A DNA stretch of 64,000 bases, from assembly GCF_900324485.2 (NCBI RefSeq), contig NW_022872898.1, forward strand, positions 248,001 through 312,000, read 5' to 3'. The stretch is from Mastacembelus armatus. Lineage: Eukaryota; Chordata; Actinopteri; Synbranchiformes; Mastacembelidae. A program made the translations under genes and the position numbers. Position 1 is the stretch's first letter. Every line of letters starts with the position of its first letter. The notes beneath the pieces were generated by a model. That model made no database searches and was not told the DNA's origin. It saw only the letters and a list, made by a program, of their open reading frames with translations. Below, in pieces: positions 29,576 through 41,050 of the stretch.

Positions 29576-29912
29576 GAGCTCTTGCATTGACTGTTGCACC
29601 TCACTTATGGAAAACTCAGCCTGAGCTTACCAAAGGTAGCTCTGACGCAATCTCTGTGTCTTGCATTTGAGAGTGTACACGTCATATCATTTGTTTCTCT
29701 CATTCGTTTATTCTGTGTCCATTGCCACCCCCATGTAAATTGATCTCAACCAAAGACATTCCAGACTAATTCTTTGTATAGAATTATGTCTATGTCTCTC
29801 CTGGAAACCTGCTGGCAGACTGCAGTTTGACCAGCTGGCAGCACAACGGACTGAGTCTCAGTTGGTCTCTGTAGATACTTACAGCTTCCTCCTAAACTGC
29901 TATTTAGACCGC
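29576..29912. other. non-coding, no gene
   Basis: Its first part resembles sequences following other Val copies (39192, 14610). Nothing else was recognised. Confidence 0.4.
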
Positions 29913-29959
29913 AGACTCAAACACAGAACTTCTTCTTCTTCTCCTTTCGGCTGCTCCCT

Positions 29960-30855
29960 TCAGGGGTCGCCACAGCGAATCACCTGCCTCCATTTAACCC
30001 TATCCTCTGTATCCTTCACATCCACACCAACTATCCTCATGTCCTCCTTCACTACATCCAAGAACCTCCTATTTGGTCTTCCTCTAGGCCTCCTTCCTGG
30101 CAGCTCTAACCTCAGCATCCTTTTACCAATGTATTCACTGTCCCTCCTCTGAACATGTCCAAACCATCTCAATCTGCCTTCCCTGGCTTTTTCTCCAAAA
30201 CATCTAACATGAGCTGTCCCTTGATGTACTCATTCCTGATTCTATCCATCCTCGTCACTCCCAGAGAGAACCTCAACATCTTCAGCTCTGCTACCTCTAG
30301 CTCTGCCTCCTGTCTTTGTTTCAGTGCCACTGTCTCTAAACCATACAACATTGCTGGTCTCACCACTGTCTTGTACACCTTTCCTTTCATTCTTGCTGAC
30401 ACTCTTTTGTCAGACATCACACCTGACACTTTCCTCCACCCGTTCCAACCTGCTTGCACACGTCTCTTCACTTCTTTTCCACACTCTCCGTTGCTCTCGA
30501 CTGTTGACCCTAGGTACTTAAAATCATCCACCTTCTTCACCTCTACTCCCTGTAATCTCACCGTTCTACTTGAGTCCCTTTCATTTCCACACATGTACTC
30601 TGTTTTACTGTGACTCAGCTTCATTCCTCTCCTTTCCAGAGCAAACCTCCACCTCTCAAGATTTTCCTCCACCTGTTCCCTGCTCTCACTACAGATGACA
30701 ATGTCATCTGCAAACGTTATGGTCCACGGAAATTCCTGTCTAACCTCATCTGTCAGCCTGTCTATCACCACAGCAAACAAGAAGGGGCTCAAAGCCGATC
30801 CTTGGTGCAGCCCCACCTCCACCTTGAATTCCTCTGTCACCCCTACAGCACACAC
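29960..30855 (-). pseudogene. RTE reverse transcriptase, C-terminal half
   Basis: Frames at 30855-30169 and 30172-29960 give VGLHQGSALSPFLFAVVIDR, ITFADDIVICSESREQVEEN (FADD catalytic site), HSKTEYMCGN, VDDFKYLGSTVESNGECGKE and then MRWFGHVQRRDSEYIGKRML with RRPRGRPNRRFLDVVKEDM. The order matches RTE-clade elements. A frame break lies near 30170. Confidence 0.87.
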
Positions 30856-30913
30856 CTCACCACTGTCTTACAGCTCTCATACATGTCCTGTACCACTCGA
30901 ACATACTTCTCTG

Positions 30914-31270
30914 TCACTCCAACTTCCTCATACAAAACCACAGCTCCTCTCTCAGCACCCTGTCATACGTTTTTTCCAAATCTACAAAGACGCAATGCAG
31001 CTCCTTCTGGCCTTCTCTGTACTTCTCCATCAGCATTCTCAAAGCAAATATTGAATCTGTGGTACTCTTTCTTGGCATGAAACCATACTGCTGCTCACAA
31101 ATGCTCACTTCTGACCTCAGCCTAGCCTCCACCACTCTTTCCCATAACTTCATTGTGTGACTCATTAGCTTTATTCCTCTGTAGTTTCCACAACTCTGCA
31201 CATCTCCCTTGTTCTTAAAGATGGGCACCAGTACACTTCTCCATTCCTCAGGCATCTTCTCATTCTCCAA
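30914..31270 (-). pseudogene. RTE reverse transcriptase, fingers region
   Basis: This 118-residue frame reads PEEWRSVLVPIFKNKGDVQS, CGNYRGIKLMSHTMKLWERV, EQQYGFMPRKSTTDSIFALR and LHCVFVDLEKTYDRVLREEL, the RT 1-3 motifs. A frame change separates it from 30855. Confidence 0.85.
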
Positions 31271-31347
31271 GATTAAGTAGCCCAGTTAAAAACTCTACTG
31301 CCACCTCTCCCAAACACTTCCATACCTCCACAGTTATGTCATCCGGA

Positions 31348-32147
31348 CTAACTGCCTTTCCACTCTTCATCCTCTTCAACACCTTCCTTTGCTACTTCCT
31401 GCTCCACAACAGTCACCTCTTCTACTCTGTGCTCTCTAACATTTTCCTCATTCATCAGCTCTTCAAAATATTCCTTCCATCTGTCCATCACACTTGTGGC
31501 ACCTGTCAACACATTTCCATCCCTGTCCTTAATCACCCTAACCTGCTGCACATCCTTCCCATCTCTGTCTCTCTGCCTCGCCAACCTGTACAAATCCACC
31601 TCTCACTCCTTAGAGTCCAACCTATCATACAAATCCTCATACACCCTTTGTTTGGCCTTTGCCACCTCTACCTTCACTTTACGCTGCATCTCCCTGTACT
31701 CCTGTCTGTTCACTTCTGTCCTCTCAGTGTCCCAGTTCTTCTTAGCTAACCTTTTCCTCTTGACACACTCCTGAACTTCCTCATTCCACCACCAAGTCTC
31801 CTTATCTGCTTTCCTCTTTCCAGATGACACACCAAGTACCTTCCTACTCTCCATCATATCAGCCAACTCTCTAGTTTTCCCTTCCTCTTCTCTCTTTGCC
31901 TACGAACACACCTTCCTCCTCTCTTTCTTCTACTAACAATCCAATTTCCACTGGCACCCTGTAAGTCAACAGCACCAGTGGCGGTCGTTGTTAACCCGGG
32001 CCGCGACCGATCCCGTATGGAAGTCATATTTGTGATTTGCATGTTTGATTTGGCTAAGATTTTACGTCGGATGCCCTTCCTGACACAACTCTCTGCATTT
32101 ACTGAGGCACATGAAGACACTGGATTGTGCCCTCCTGTGGTTGCATT
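31348..32147 (-). pseudogene. RTE linker and 5' region
   Basis: Three short frames (31599-31348, 31866-31603, 32159-31854) give GNVLTGATSVMDRWKEYFEE, KETWWWNEEVQECVKRKRLA and a Cys/Arg-rich 5' part with SCVRKGIRRKILAKSNMQ. No endonuclease catalytic motifs were found, so the nuclease domain is missing or unrecognisable. Confidence 0.7.
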
Positions 32148-32164
32148 AGACTCAAACACAGAAC

Positions 32165-35100
32165 ATGAATTGATTTCAAGATTTCACCACTGCATATAAC
32201 CTACGGTAGTACAGTTGCAATGTTTTATTTGTTAATTCATCTAGTTTCTCTGACCAGTTCTTCCTCCTCTAAAAAGGGTAGGCGGATGACTGGCCAATAG
32301 TGAGCCCTACTGGGTTTTTCCCGTGGCCCCCATTATTACGGAAAAATCTGACCTTACTTAGCCACCGTGGATCCATGTCACAAGGGGTGGAGGGTGACCA
32401 GTATGGATCAGTGGAGGCTGCAACATCCCCCCAGGTTGGGCACAGGCTGGGAGAATGCTGATTATGGAGACACATATCGTTAAGAACACAGAAGCCACAA
32501 AGATACATATCATACCCTCTCCACGCCAGGGGATACCTGCCGCAGGAGATGGCAGAACACGGATCAAACTGAAAGGAAGTCGGAGAACCCTTGACATAAG
32601 TCAGCTCAATCCCTCCATAATAGAGCAGTCAATAATCGCTGGTTTTTACTGCTCTCTTACCTCTCACCTCAGTGTCGTGGTCACACTCATATTTCTCCCA
32701 AAACAATATTCCCAATACTATCATTAGAATAAGGCCTACTACTACAACTACGGTGAATTTCTTATGTGGCAGATCCATGCTCCCCTAATCTAAGAGTAGC
32801 AAAAACACTAATTCAACAATAGCAAAAGGAAGCAATACAAGTGTAGCAAAAAAATATAAAAGTATAAAGATATAAAAATGTAAAAGTACAATAAAAATAC
32901 TGATGGTATACTAGAAGGCTTAGCTTTCTGGACCCAAAGTCTTATTTCACTCCGTGTGTCTGTCCACCGTTGGAACAACAAACTTCAAACCTTCTCACCT
33001 ATTTATTTGAGTCCCTTTCTGTATTAGCCTCAGAAGCAAGAGCCTCTTTAATGTCACTTAACTGTTTACCTGTATCCTCTCCTGGTGTGCACATGCTCAT
33101 GATACCATACATCACCTTTCCCTTGCAGTCTCACTGCATGAGATGTCCTCTCCACCACTCTGAACGGTCCCGTCCAGCACGGTTCCGACCACTTGCGTTT
33201 GATGGTCTTCAGCAACACCCACTCAGCTGTGTGGGATCCTGTCCCTGGTCCTCCTGGTCCCTTTGTTGCTTCTGTGATCTGTGTGGAAAAAGCTGAGACA
33301 AGAGCCTTTAGTTGATCATAATACGGCTTATAGCCCCTCCCAGGAGGCTCCTCAAACATTAGTCCAGAATCCGGTGCTGGTGCTGGTGCCCTGTCAACAA
33401 TTCATATGGCGTGAACCCTGTAACCCGATTTACAGCCCCCCTTATGCCTAATAGAGTTATAGGAAGCGCTTGCATCCAATTGAGTTTCGTCTGTGCACAG
33501 ATCTTAGCCAATTTGGTTTTCAGATTTTTGTACATGTGCTCCACTTTTCCCTGAGATTGTGAATGATATACAGTACCAAATGCATGCTTTAACCCTAGCT
33601 AGAATCGCTTCTACTCTTCTCAGGTCCTCATTTTTGAAGTGGGTTCCATTGTCAGACCTGACCTTTCTGGGAAACCCATGCTGTGGAATGTAATGGTTAG
33701 TCAAACATTTTATGACAGTTTTGCTGTCTCCACTCTTTGCTGGCCATGCCTCTGGCCAGCCTGTGTATGCATCCACCAGGAACAACAGATATCTCTTACC
33801 TTCCACTCGTTCTCCCATATCTGTGAAATCAATAATTACTTCATCTCCTGGTCCTGTGTTAATGGGAAAAGTACCTTCGTGTGGTTTTACTGTGGGCTTC
33901 ACATTATGGCCTCGGCAGACGTCACAAGCCTGGACATGAGTCATGTCTGGAAGAAACGGATGCCACCAATGAGAGAGATATTGATGCATTTGCTCGTGTC
34001 CAAGATGAGTCAATCCATGTGCCTCAGCCAAGATGCTGTCCCTCAGTTCTGGTGGCAGAACCAGTCTGCCATCTGGTGCTCTCCATAGTCCTCCTTTTTT
34101 TTCTGTTGCTCCCCTTTGTTTCCACACAGATTTTTCAAGTGGGGAGACTTTCTGTTTTGCTTCTTCAATCAAGGCACATATTGTATATACTTATAGTCTT
34201 TTCAGATTCATAGTTCTATTCCACTTAGTACTTCTTTTAATATTTTTAATTTCCGATTGATCTCACATCTTGCTACTTCTGGCTCTCTGCTGTGTACTGT
34301 ACTTACTGTTGCAACAATACAATTTCCCCATTGTGGGACAAATAAAGGTTTTAAAGGTCTTATTCTTATTACTTGTAAATGGGGGTAGGATCTCCGTTAC
34401 CCCCATCCCTGAAGTGAGGACCATCATGTGTGCCTGATAGCCTGCCACTCTTATAGCCTCGTCATCTGCTTTTTGATTCCCCAGAGCCACTCTAGTCTCA
34501 GCCCTGTCATGTCATGTCCTATACATTTGATGATGGCCACCACTTGTGGTCCCTTCAGCACTTCTGCCAAATCTCTCATTTCTTCCTCATGTTTGATGGG
34601 CTGTTGGGAAGCTGTCTGAAATCCTGCGCAGACCCACTGCCTAAGCTCTGTCTGAGCTGCTCCTAGGCTGAGTCTGTGTAGATGTTAATTCTTTTCCCTT
34701 TTCCCCATTTAAGTGCTTCTATCACTGTTTGTAGCTCAGCTAACTGAGCCGATGGTTTCTCCCTAAGCCTTTCTGCCTTAAGCACCTCAAATCTCTCTTT
34801 TGTTTCCCTGATCACTGCATATCCTGATTTCAGTCCCTTGGTGGTATGCCTGTAATAGCATCCCTCTGTAAACACTGTCTCTGCTTCCACCTCTAGCTCT
34901 ATACTGCTAAGATCTGGCCTGGTCTTAGTGTCCAGACTTATCCTCTCCTCACACCTGTGTGGCTCACCCTCCATCATCTGCTCTGCCATGATGATGCCTT
35001 CGTATGTGTATGTGATGTTTGGGCTGACTAAAATTTTCGCTATCCTACTCTGTCTCAAAGACGTCATAGTGAAGGCGGCCGAATTAACGAATGAGTCCAC

Positions 35101-36574
35101 ACTGTGTCGTTAAGATGGTGAGGGCATGTCCCATTACGATGTGTACAGTTTTTTGGATGACCTTTGCCACTCCTGCTGCACAGTGGATGCCGTTTTTCCA
35201 TGTTGTCAAGCAAAATACTGCCGTACATAAGTACTTTCCTACTCCCCCTTTGTTTCTGAAACAGGACACTGTTTAGGGTGTGATCAGAGAGATCCAGGGC
35301 TTCCAGGATGAGAACAGGGAGAATAGTCCACCCCCTTTGGGAGTTTCAGGTAGTAGTAAACCCCAATATATATCCGCCCCAGGGTGCAGTGCCTGTGTGG
35401 TCCTGTTTTCCGCTAGTAGCCACTGTCCATCACTCATCAGTCCGTTCACAAAGCAGTTATGCGAATCACCATTAGGAAAGGTCAATATCACTCCCTCCGG
35501 GCTGCACAGGTCTGATGCTCCCATCTTAATAAATAAGTCTCTTCCCAGCAGGTTAGTAAGGGAGTGCTCAGAACAGACGAACTGAGTGTCAACACGAAGT
35601 GGAACGGTGAGTGGTAGTTTTGTTGTTATCCCAGAGAAACCTACTAGCTCAACAGCTTGTGATGACATATCCGTAGCCTCCACCGTGGTGGTTAAGGTGG
35701 AGTAGGTGGCCCCTGTGTCCACCAAAAAGGGCAGCTGTTTGTTTTTGACCTGGATTGTGATCATTGGGTCTGCCCTCCCAATGTCAGGTCCTCTCTGTGG
35801 GCCTCGTCAGTACAGGTTCTCCTCCTCTTGGAAGAGGTCCTGCTGGACCAGGTGGTGCCATAGCCGGGTTGGGAGCCTGATGTGCACCTCTGGGTGGGCC
35901 TCCAGGCCCACGGCGCCTGTTTCCTCTCGGATGGCCGCCCGGAGAGCATTGATAGTACATGGGACACTCTCTGACCAGGTGTTCTGGTTGGCCACAGCCG
36001 GTGGTGGTGTGGTGAGGGAACCCAAGGAAGCACTGGGAACAGGTCAGGATTGTCACTGGCCTTTAGAGCAGGTTGTTGTACTGACTGCTTGGTCTTTTTG
36101 TCTTTCTGTTTCTCCTGATTAACCTCCTCCCTGGCTTTTCCCAGCTGTAGCTTTAAAAGTTACTTTTAAAGGTCCTGAACCGTTAAATTCTCTTGCTCCT
36201 CCTTATCCTGTGCGCTTTGCAGGTGATGGAGGAAGTGCCTCTCCCATACAGCTGAGTCACTCCCTGGTATATCAGGATTACCAGCCATGCTGTCCCTCAC
36301 GGACTTGGGAGCCCCTCCCATCACAGCCTTCCGGAAGAGTTCCTCCTGCATCTTATCTGAGTGGGGATGGACTCCGGCGGAGTTAGTCCATTCCTCCTTA
36401 CACCGAGAGGCTGGCCTCTCTCCGGCCTTAGGGGCAAATGTGAAGAGGTGTGCGGCCCCAGCCGGGGCCGGGACCTTTGCACATATTGCTTTCCCAATTG
36501 GAGTGGCAAGCTCAGTGAATGGGGTGTGATCTGGCAGCTGTGTGCATCTAGCACTTTCTTCAATTTGATTTACG
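32165..36574 (-). mobile_element. class I endogenous retrovirus fossil (ERV2)
   Basis: On the minus strand, recognisable parts in order are gag capsid (about 36570-36166), nucleocapsid with a CCHC knuckle (about 36056-35784), protease with DTGA (about 35764-35273), RNase H (about 35100-34663), integrase with its zinc and catalytic regions (about 34172-33066) and envelope-like sequence (about 32730-32269). The arrangement and integrase C-terminus resemble gammaretroviruses. No LTR pair was identified. It is an old, clearly broken fossil, and a LINE 3' end lies inside it. Confidence 0.78.
34180..34378 (+). mobile_element. L2-type LINE 3' end inserted in ERV2
   Basis: ACAATTTCCCCATTGTGGGA, then CAAATAAAGG and a short TCTTATT tail, is the 3' end of a common fish L2-group LINE. 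It sits between the integrase and RNase H parts of ERV2, so it inserted after the virus. No coding sequence is present. Confidence 0.6.
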
Positions 36575-37100
36575 TTAATTTCCTGGGAATACATGAAAGG
36601 GCAGCCTGGTATATTGAATATAAGTTATGTCTGAGCCCTCCACCCCTGTTCAGGGAGGGTTTTTCTACCTGAAGATGTATGGCTTCTCTGATTCCTCTCT
36701 CAAACCATCTGTCTTCTCTGTCCAAAATATGGACATGACTGTCTTCAATGAGTGTCCTGTGTCCTTTACATGGATTTACACTTTATTTACACTCTGAATT
36801 CTGACTTTTCTTAGCAGTGTTGGGTGAAATCCATTTGAAATCAGCTTTCTGATTTTATTTTATATTTTTAATCCCAGTAACTAAGCTGATAATAAAAAAA
36901 GAAAATACATCCATCATCTATAGTGTTTATTCTTATCAAGGGTAGCAGAGTTCTGAATCCAGTCCCAGCTGACACTGAGCGAGCGGTGGGGTACACCCTG
37001 GATGGATTTCCAGTCTATTAGAGCTCCATCTCATCTCATGCTGTTGCGTTTTAAGGGAATTTTATGGATACCAAGACTGTTGGTTAACTGAACTTCTGAA

Positions 37101-37172
37101 GCCCCAGTGGCCTAATGGATAAGGCACTGCCCTCTAAGCCAGGGACTGTGGGTTCAAGTCCCACCTGGGGTG
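37101..37172 (+). pseudogene. tRNA-Arg, anticodon arm damaged
   Basis: Acceptor GCCCCAG/CTGGGGT, D-arm and T-arm (GTGGG TTCAAGT CCCAC) are perfect. The anticodon stem reads CTGCC and the arm is one base short, so no proper loop can form. The mirror copy at 61420 keeps a good CCT anticodon arm. Confidence 0.75.
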
Positions 37173-37946
37173 GTTTATTTCTGACTGGGGCATACAAGCT
37201 AAGGGTCTTCAGACTCATACAGCCTCTGGGGGTCCACGAAGTCTACTTTGCCTGTACCTCCTCAAACATCCACAAATTCAGGGTACACTGACGAGTAGTG
37301 GGCAAAAACCTCCTACCAGTGGACATAGAGAAGTTGAAATGGTCATCCCACATATTGCTGTACTGTATGCATTATACTCTGTATACATTACAATCATCAC
37401 TTTATAAAAAGGGTAGATGTGTTATTTTCTTCTAAGTTTATAATAATCAGTATTTGAAATGCTCAGACTGGGCAGCAAAAGAGAGATGAGCTCACAACAC
37501 AGGTTGAGAAGGAAAAGTTTTATATTTGATCTGTAACTGGTAATGTGTTAAAATCAGCACCTTAAAGTGGACTAACTAACATAAGCAATGCAGCCTATTT
37601 AATAGGTAAGTTCTCTCACAGAACAGAAGGACATTCATCTGCTGTTTTGTCTATGAAGTATTTCAACTCAATGAGACTTCCAGAAATTAGCTGTTGTTGT
37701 ACTTTGTCACTCTTCAATCAATGGCACTGACACTACATCATTTTATAGCTTTTTTATTTTGGAACAAATTTTTAGAGATGGACTTTTGCTGGAGAATTTA
37801 GTTCACTGAACAGGAACTGACGAATATGAATCCTTTATGAAACAGGAGAATGGAGAGAGGAGACAGGTTCTTGCATGTTCCAGTGTCTCTGGAAAAATTC
37901 AGACAATGTGGAATAAGGGGAGATATTTTTTAAGAGTAACTACAGG

Positions 37947-37992
37947 TGGTGCTGTGGTTTAGTTTGTTAAAGCACCCAGCAGTGCCTCAATA
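37947..37992 (+). pseudogene. tRNA-Thr relic, centre deleted
   Basis: GGTGCTGTGGTTTAGTTTGT, then TAAAGCAC, is joined directly to CCAGCAGTGCC, so the anticodon arm and most of the T-arm are gone. The same join occurs in the other arm (60588-60633), so the deletion came before the inverted duplication. Confidence 0.7.
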
Positions 37993-38002
37993 ATAACTCT
38001 AT

Positions 38003-38052
38003 TCTTAATCTCAGGATTAGGGTTAGGTTTGAGCCCCACTTTGGGTGGTGGT
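38003..38052 (+). pseudogene. tRNA-Lys relic, 3' part with TTAGGG-like insert
   Basis: TATTCTTAATCTCAGGATTA, then GGGTTAGGTTTGAGCCCCAC, corresponds to the anticodon and T-arm region of the relic at 15430. Only the 3' half remains. The mirror is at 60534-60570. Confidence 0.6.
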
Positions 38053-38944
38053 GATTCTACAGGAGAGCTCCATGTGTTGAGAAGAGTTGATGTGACTTCA
38101 GGGGGGTAATAGGAGAAAGTACAGGCTGATCTGGTCCATTTCATAATGTAGAAGAGCTTGACCACAATTGTTAGTCAGAGAAGAGTTGAACCTCTGCTTC
38201 TACCTGGACTTGAACCAGGGACCTTTTCGCGTGTGAGGCAAATGTGCCTTTTTTATGATTTTAAAGATGACACTTTGAATACAAAAAACCACAATAAATA
38301 CACATGCTGAAATATAAACAACAGCACTGGTGATTGCTAGCCTGGCCAGCCCGATCTAATCCTTAATTAACAAAAGAATGTGGTTCTGGAACCCCTGCCA
38401 TAGGAAGTCTTTTCCTCCAGCTTCAAAAGAGCTGGGCCAATCATTGCTGCTTATCTGCAATGGGGTGGGCTCTACAATCCATCATCCGACCAGATTTAAA
38501 CAAATCTTGCCCATATGCACTGACTTGTTCGTAACTTTGCTCAATGACATTCCTAACTCTGCAAAGCTTTCTACAACTGGCTATTGCTGTTTACTCCATT
38601 CAAAAATATGCACAGAACTGGTGATAACACTGTGTATTCTCATGTTTTTACAACAAAAACAATAACAGTCATTCACTAGCATCTCTAGGCTACTGCACAT
38701 GTCATATTGTTTGTTTCTGATTGGTTTATTCTGCAACCATTGTCCCACCTCTTGGAAACTGATCTCTACTGAAGAGATTCCAGACTAATCCTTTGTATAG
38801 AAGAGAAAAAGAGTTAGTCTGGCTGGCCGGGATAGGTGACCGTACTAACTTGCAAAAAACAAAGGATTCACTTTCTAGCTCGTACGAACCAGTCGGTGGT
38901 GTCAGTTAGCGTCAAGAAATGCTGCTTTCATCACAAGGTCTGTG
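38053..38944. other. arm interior, no intact gene
   Basis: It holds a minus-strand tRNA-Val 3' fragment at about 38205-38250 (CGTGTGAGGCAAATGTGCC side). A 95-residue reading frame at 38378 exists in both arms (as 59904 on the minus strand) but has no recognisable domain. It probably survives only because the arms are similar. Confidence 0.45.
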
Positions 38945-39061
38945 GCCTACAGCCATACCATCCTGCAAGAGCCTGATCCTGTCTGATTTTAGTGGCTAAA
39001 CGGGTCCGACTTAGTTAGTATTTTAATGGCAGACTGCCTGGGAATACCAGGTTCTTTAGGC
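38945..39061 (+). pseudogene. 5S rRNA pseudogene
   Basis: The 117-base sequence begins GCCTACAGCCATACCATCCT and ends CTGGGAATACCAGGT then TCTTTAGGC with a TTTT terminator just after. The first 20 bases and box C are close to vertebrate 5S, while the middle (box A region) is diverged. The 130 bases before it are also conserved at the copy near 40920, so the spacer came along with the gene. Confidence 0.82.
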
Positions 39062-39118
39062 ATTTTCTCTATTGTGCCTTAGCTTGAAAAAGGCAGTGCT
39101 AATAAGACTCTTGTATTA

Positions 39119-39191
39119 GTTTCTGTAGTGTAGTGATCATCACGTTCGCCTCACACGTGAAAGGGCCCTGTTTCAAAACCAGGCAGAAACA
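39119..39191 (+). tRNA. tRNA-Val (CAC), possibly functional
   Basis: Acceptor GTTTCTG/CAGAAAC and anticodon arm TTCGC CTCACAC GTGAA (anticodon CAC) are intact and the discriminator is A. The T-stem has one T-C mismatch (CCTGT against CCAGG) and the B box reads TTTCAAAACC. It is the best Val in the window. Its exact mirror is at 59378-59450. Confidence 0.7.
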
Positions 39192-39566
39192 TAGTTTATG
39201 CTGTTGCATGTCAGTCTGAGAAAACTCTGAGCCTGAGCCTACCAAAGGTAGCTGTCAACCAACCTCTTTGCAGCTTCATTTGATGTGCTGAATTACTAAA
39301 GCCTAAGCTGGAACCCTGCATCAACACAATCTGCACTTACTGTCCTCACGAACGTGGTTGGTGGCTACTGTCTGAAAAACTGCACAGTGTGAGCTGTGCT
39401 TCCATCTATGCCTGCTCAGCCTCCTCAGAGAAGCTCATGTCGGTGGACCTGAAAGGAGTTGGAGTGCATGACACTGGCCAGAGACTTTGTGGAGTGGCCT
39501 CAGCCTAACCACCTGCTCCTGAACGTGGATGAAGGAGCTCATCATAGACTTCAGGAGGAGGACACC

Positions 39567-40804
39567 ACAACATTCAAGTGAAGGCAGCTATGCTCACCAC
39601 TACACCACCATCACTGTCAAAACACTGACTTTTCTCCTCTGGGGCGAAGGCTGAGGTGTGGAATGGAGGGAGGAGGAGGAGGAGCAGAAGAGAAGGAGGA
39701 GGAGGTCCATCAGAAAGAAAGAGAAGTTGAAACCTTTAGCTCCTTGATCTCCTTTGACTCTGTAATAACACGAGGACCAGGTGTAACAGAAAGTGGCATT
39801 TAACAGCTCAGAGCGGGGTTTAAGGACCTCGTCTGGCATCACGTGACCTTCATCATAACATGCTGAAGGTCTGAAGTAAGTCTTCGTGTCAGCATGGAAC
39901 AACAGATTTGGAAATCCCATTGGTGAAGCTGGGGATGGGATGGACAATGATCAGTCTGCAGAGGATATGGATGCAGCGGGGGGGTTGGAGGGGGCACCAA
40001 TGAAGGTGCTGTTGAGAGGGGATCCTTGGCTGATGAGGAGTCCGCTCTCTCAGAGGAACCTTTGGCTGTTCAGAAATTATGCCAAAACAAGAAATTGTTT
40101 TGGCATAATTTCATTGAAATTATCAATGAACTGCACCCCTCTTATCTCACAGGCCTTGGACAGCCATGTGTTCAATGCAAGAAGCCAGATGAATTTTGGT
40201 GTTTTGAGATGACCTGGGGGAGGAGAGCTACTGTATGAGTGACCATGGCACAGTGTATAGTACAGTGTAGCATTTTGGTCAACATAGCACTTATTATTGA
40301 TAGCAGGTTTTGCCTTCCTACCACTGGGTCTGAACAGAAATGTGTCATGAAGTCCGTTTTCAGATTCCAGAGCAAGAACCTGCATTTGTAACACACTGAT
40401 TTACTGAAGATATATCCGGCAGTTTTGGCACAATGTGTTTTCTTTTCCAGACATGTTGAAAAATAAACTTTCCATGGCTTAGTCGCTCAATAGGCCAGAT
40501 TAGTTGTTGAAAAGAAAAGTAAAATCCTCACTAAAATTCTAAGTGCAGTTAAAAAAGGGGTAAAAAATGTTAAAAATGTAATTTCATTCAGTGAAAATAA
40601 ATGGAATCAAAAGGAATAAAGGCAAAGTAAAACTGGGAGAAGTAGGAGAAGCAGAAAGGCGTCTGCACTCTTCAGAAGCAAGAAGCAGAAGCGTGTCCTG
40701 TTCCTCACTGGAAACATCAACAATTGTTTCTTTTTTCTTTTTAACCAGGTCCAGCAGGGCTCATTAGCACCTCCTTTTACTGGCTAAGGCGCAATAGAGA
40801 AAAT
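39567..40804. other. non-coding with small relics
   Basis: A tRNA-Gly(TCC) relic lies on the minus strand at about 39580-39617. Reading frames at 39600-39947 (minus) and 40026-40238 (plus, containing KLFWHNFIEIINELHPSY) are not recognised. An 18-bp hairpin is at 40073-40112. Confidence 0.45.
40073..40112. repeat. perfect 18-bp hairpin
   Basis: Arms 40073-40090 (GAAATTATGCCAAAACAA) and 40095-40112 are exact reverse complements with a GAAA tetraloop. Confidence 0.9.
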
Positions 40805-40920
40805 GCCTACAGAACCTGGTATTCCCAGGCAGTCTCCCGTTAAAATACTGACCGAGTTCCTCTGTTTATCTTCTGAGATCAGAAAGGATCAAGCTCTCAC
40901 AGGATGGTATGACTGAAGGC
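40805..40920 (-). pseudogene. 5S rRNA pseudogene with conserved upstream spacer
   Basis: On the minus strand it matches the 5S relic at 38945 (TACCATCCTG, TGGGAGACTGCCTGGG-type end, AATACCAGGT). About 130 bases of shared upstream spacer (to about 41050) include CGAACCAGTCGGTGGT. It is diverged in the middle. Confidence 0.78.
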
Positions 40921-41050
40921 CACAGACCTTGTGATGAATGCAGCATTTCTTGATGCTAACTGATACCACCGACTGGTTCGTACTAGCTAGAAAGCAAATG
41001 CTTTGTTTTAGTTAGTACATTCACCTGTGCTGGCCAGCCATAGTAATTGT

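Larger units (their letters stand above)
29930..32147 (-). mobile_element. RTE-type LINE with 17-bp target duplication
   Basis: The insert is bounded by AGACTCAAACACAGAAC at 29913-29929 and 32148-32164, an exact 17-bp direct repeat. The minus strand carries an N-terminal region, a linker, reverse transcriptase and a C-terminal zinc-region end, finishing in (GAAGAA)-type sequence. At 2.2 kb it is shorter than a complete RTE element, lacks a clear endonuclease, and has several frame breaks. Confidence 0.88.
36575..39566 (+). repeat. 3.0-kb inverted duplication, left arm
   Basis: It is the reverse complement of 58997-62018 with high identity throughout. The outer edge meets ERV2 at TTAATTTCCTGGGA and the inner edge is GACACC at 39561-39566. 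It carries Arg, Thr, Lys, Val and 5S sequences. The arms are separated by about 19.4 kb. Confidence 0.92.

Noticed and set aside
36166-36594. Apparent start codon of the ERV2 gag frame at 36594
   Set aside because: That position falls inside the inverted-arm sequence beyond the virus edge at 36575, so the ATG does not belong to the virus.
38378-38665. 95-residue reading frame present in both inverted arms
   Set aside because: Its presence in both arms is explained by the duplication. It has no domain, signal or codon pattern to support coding.
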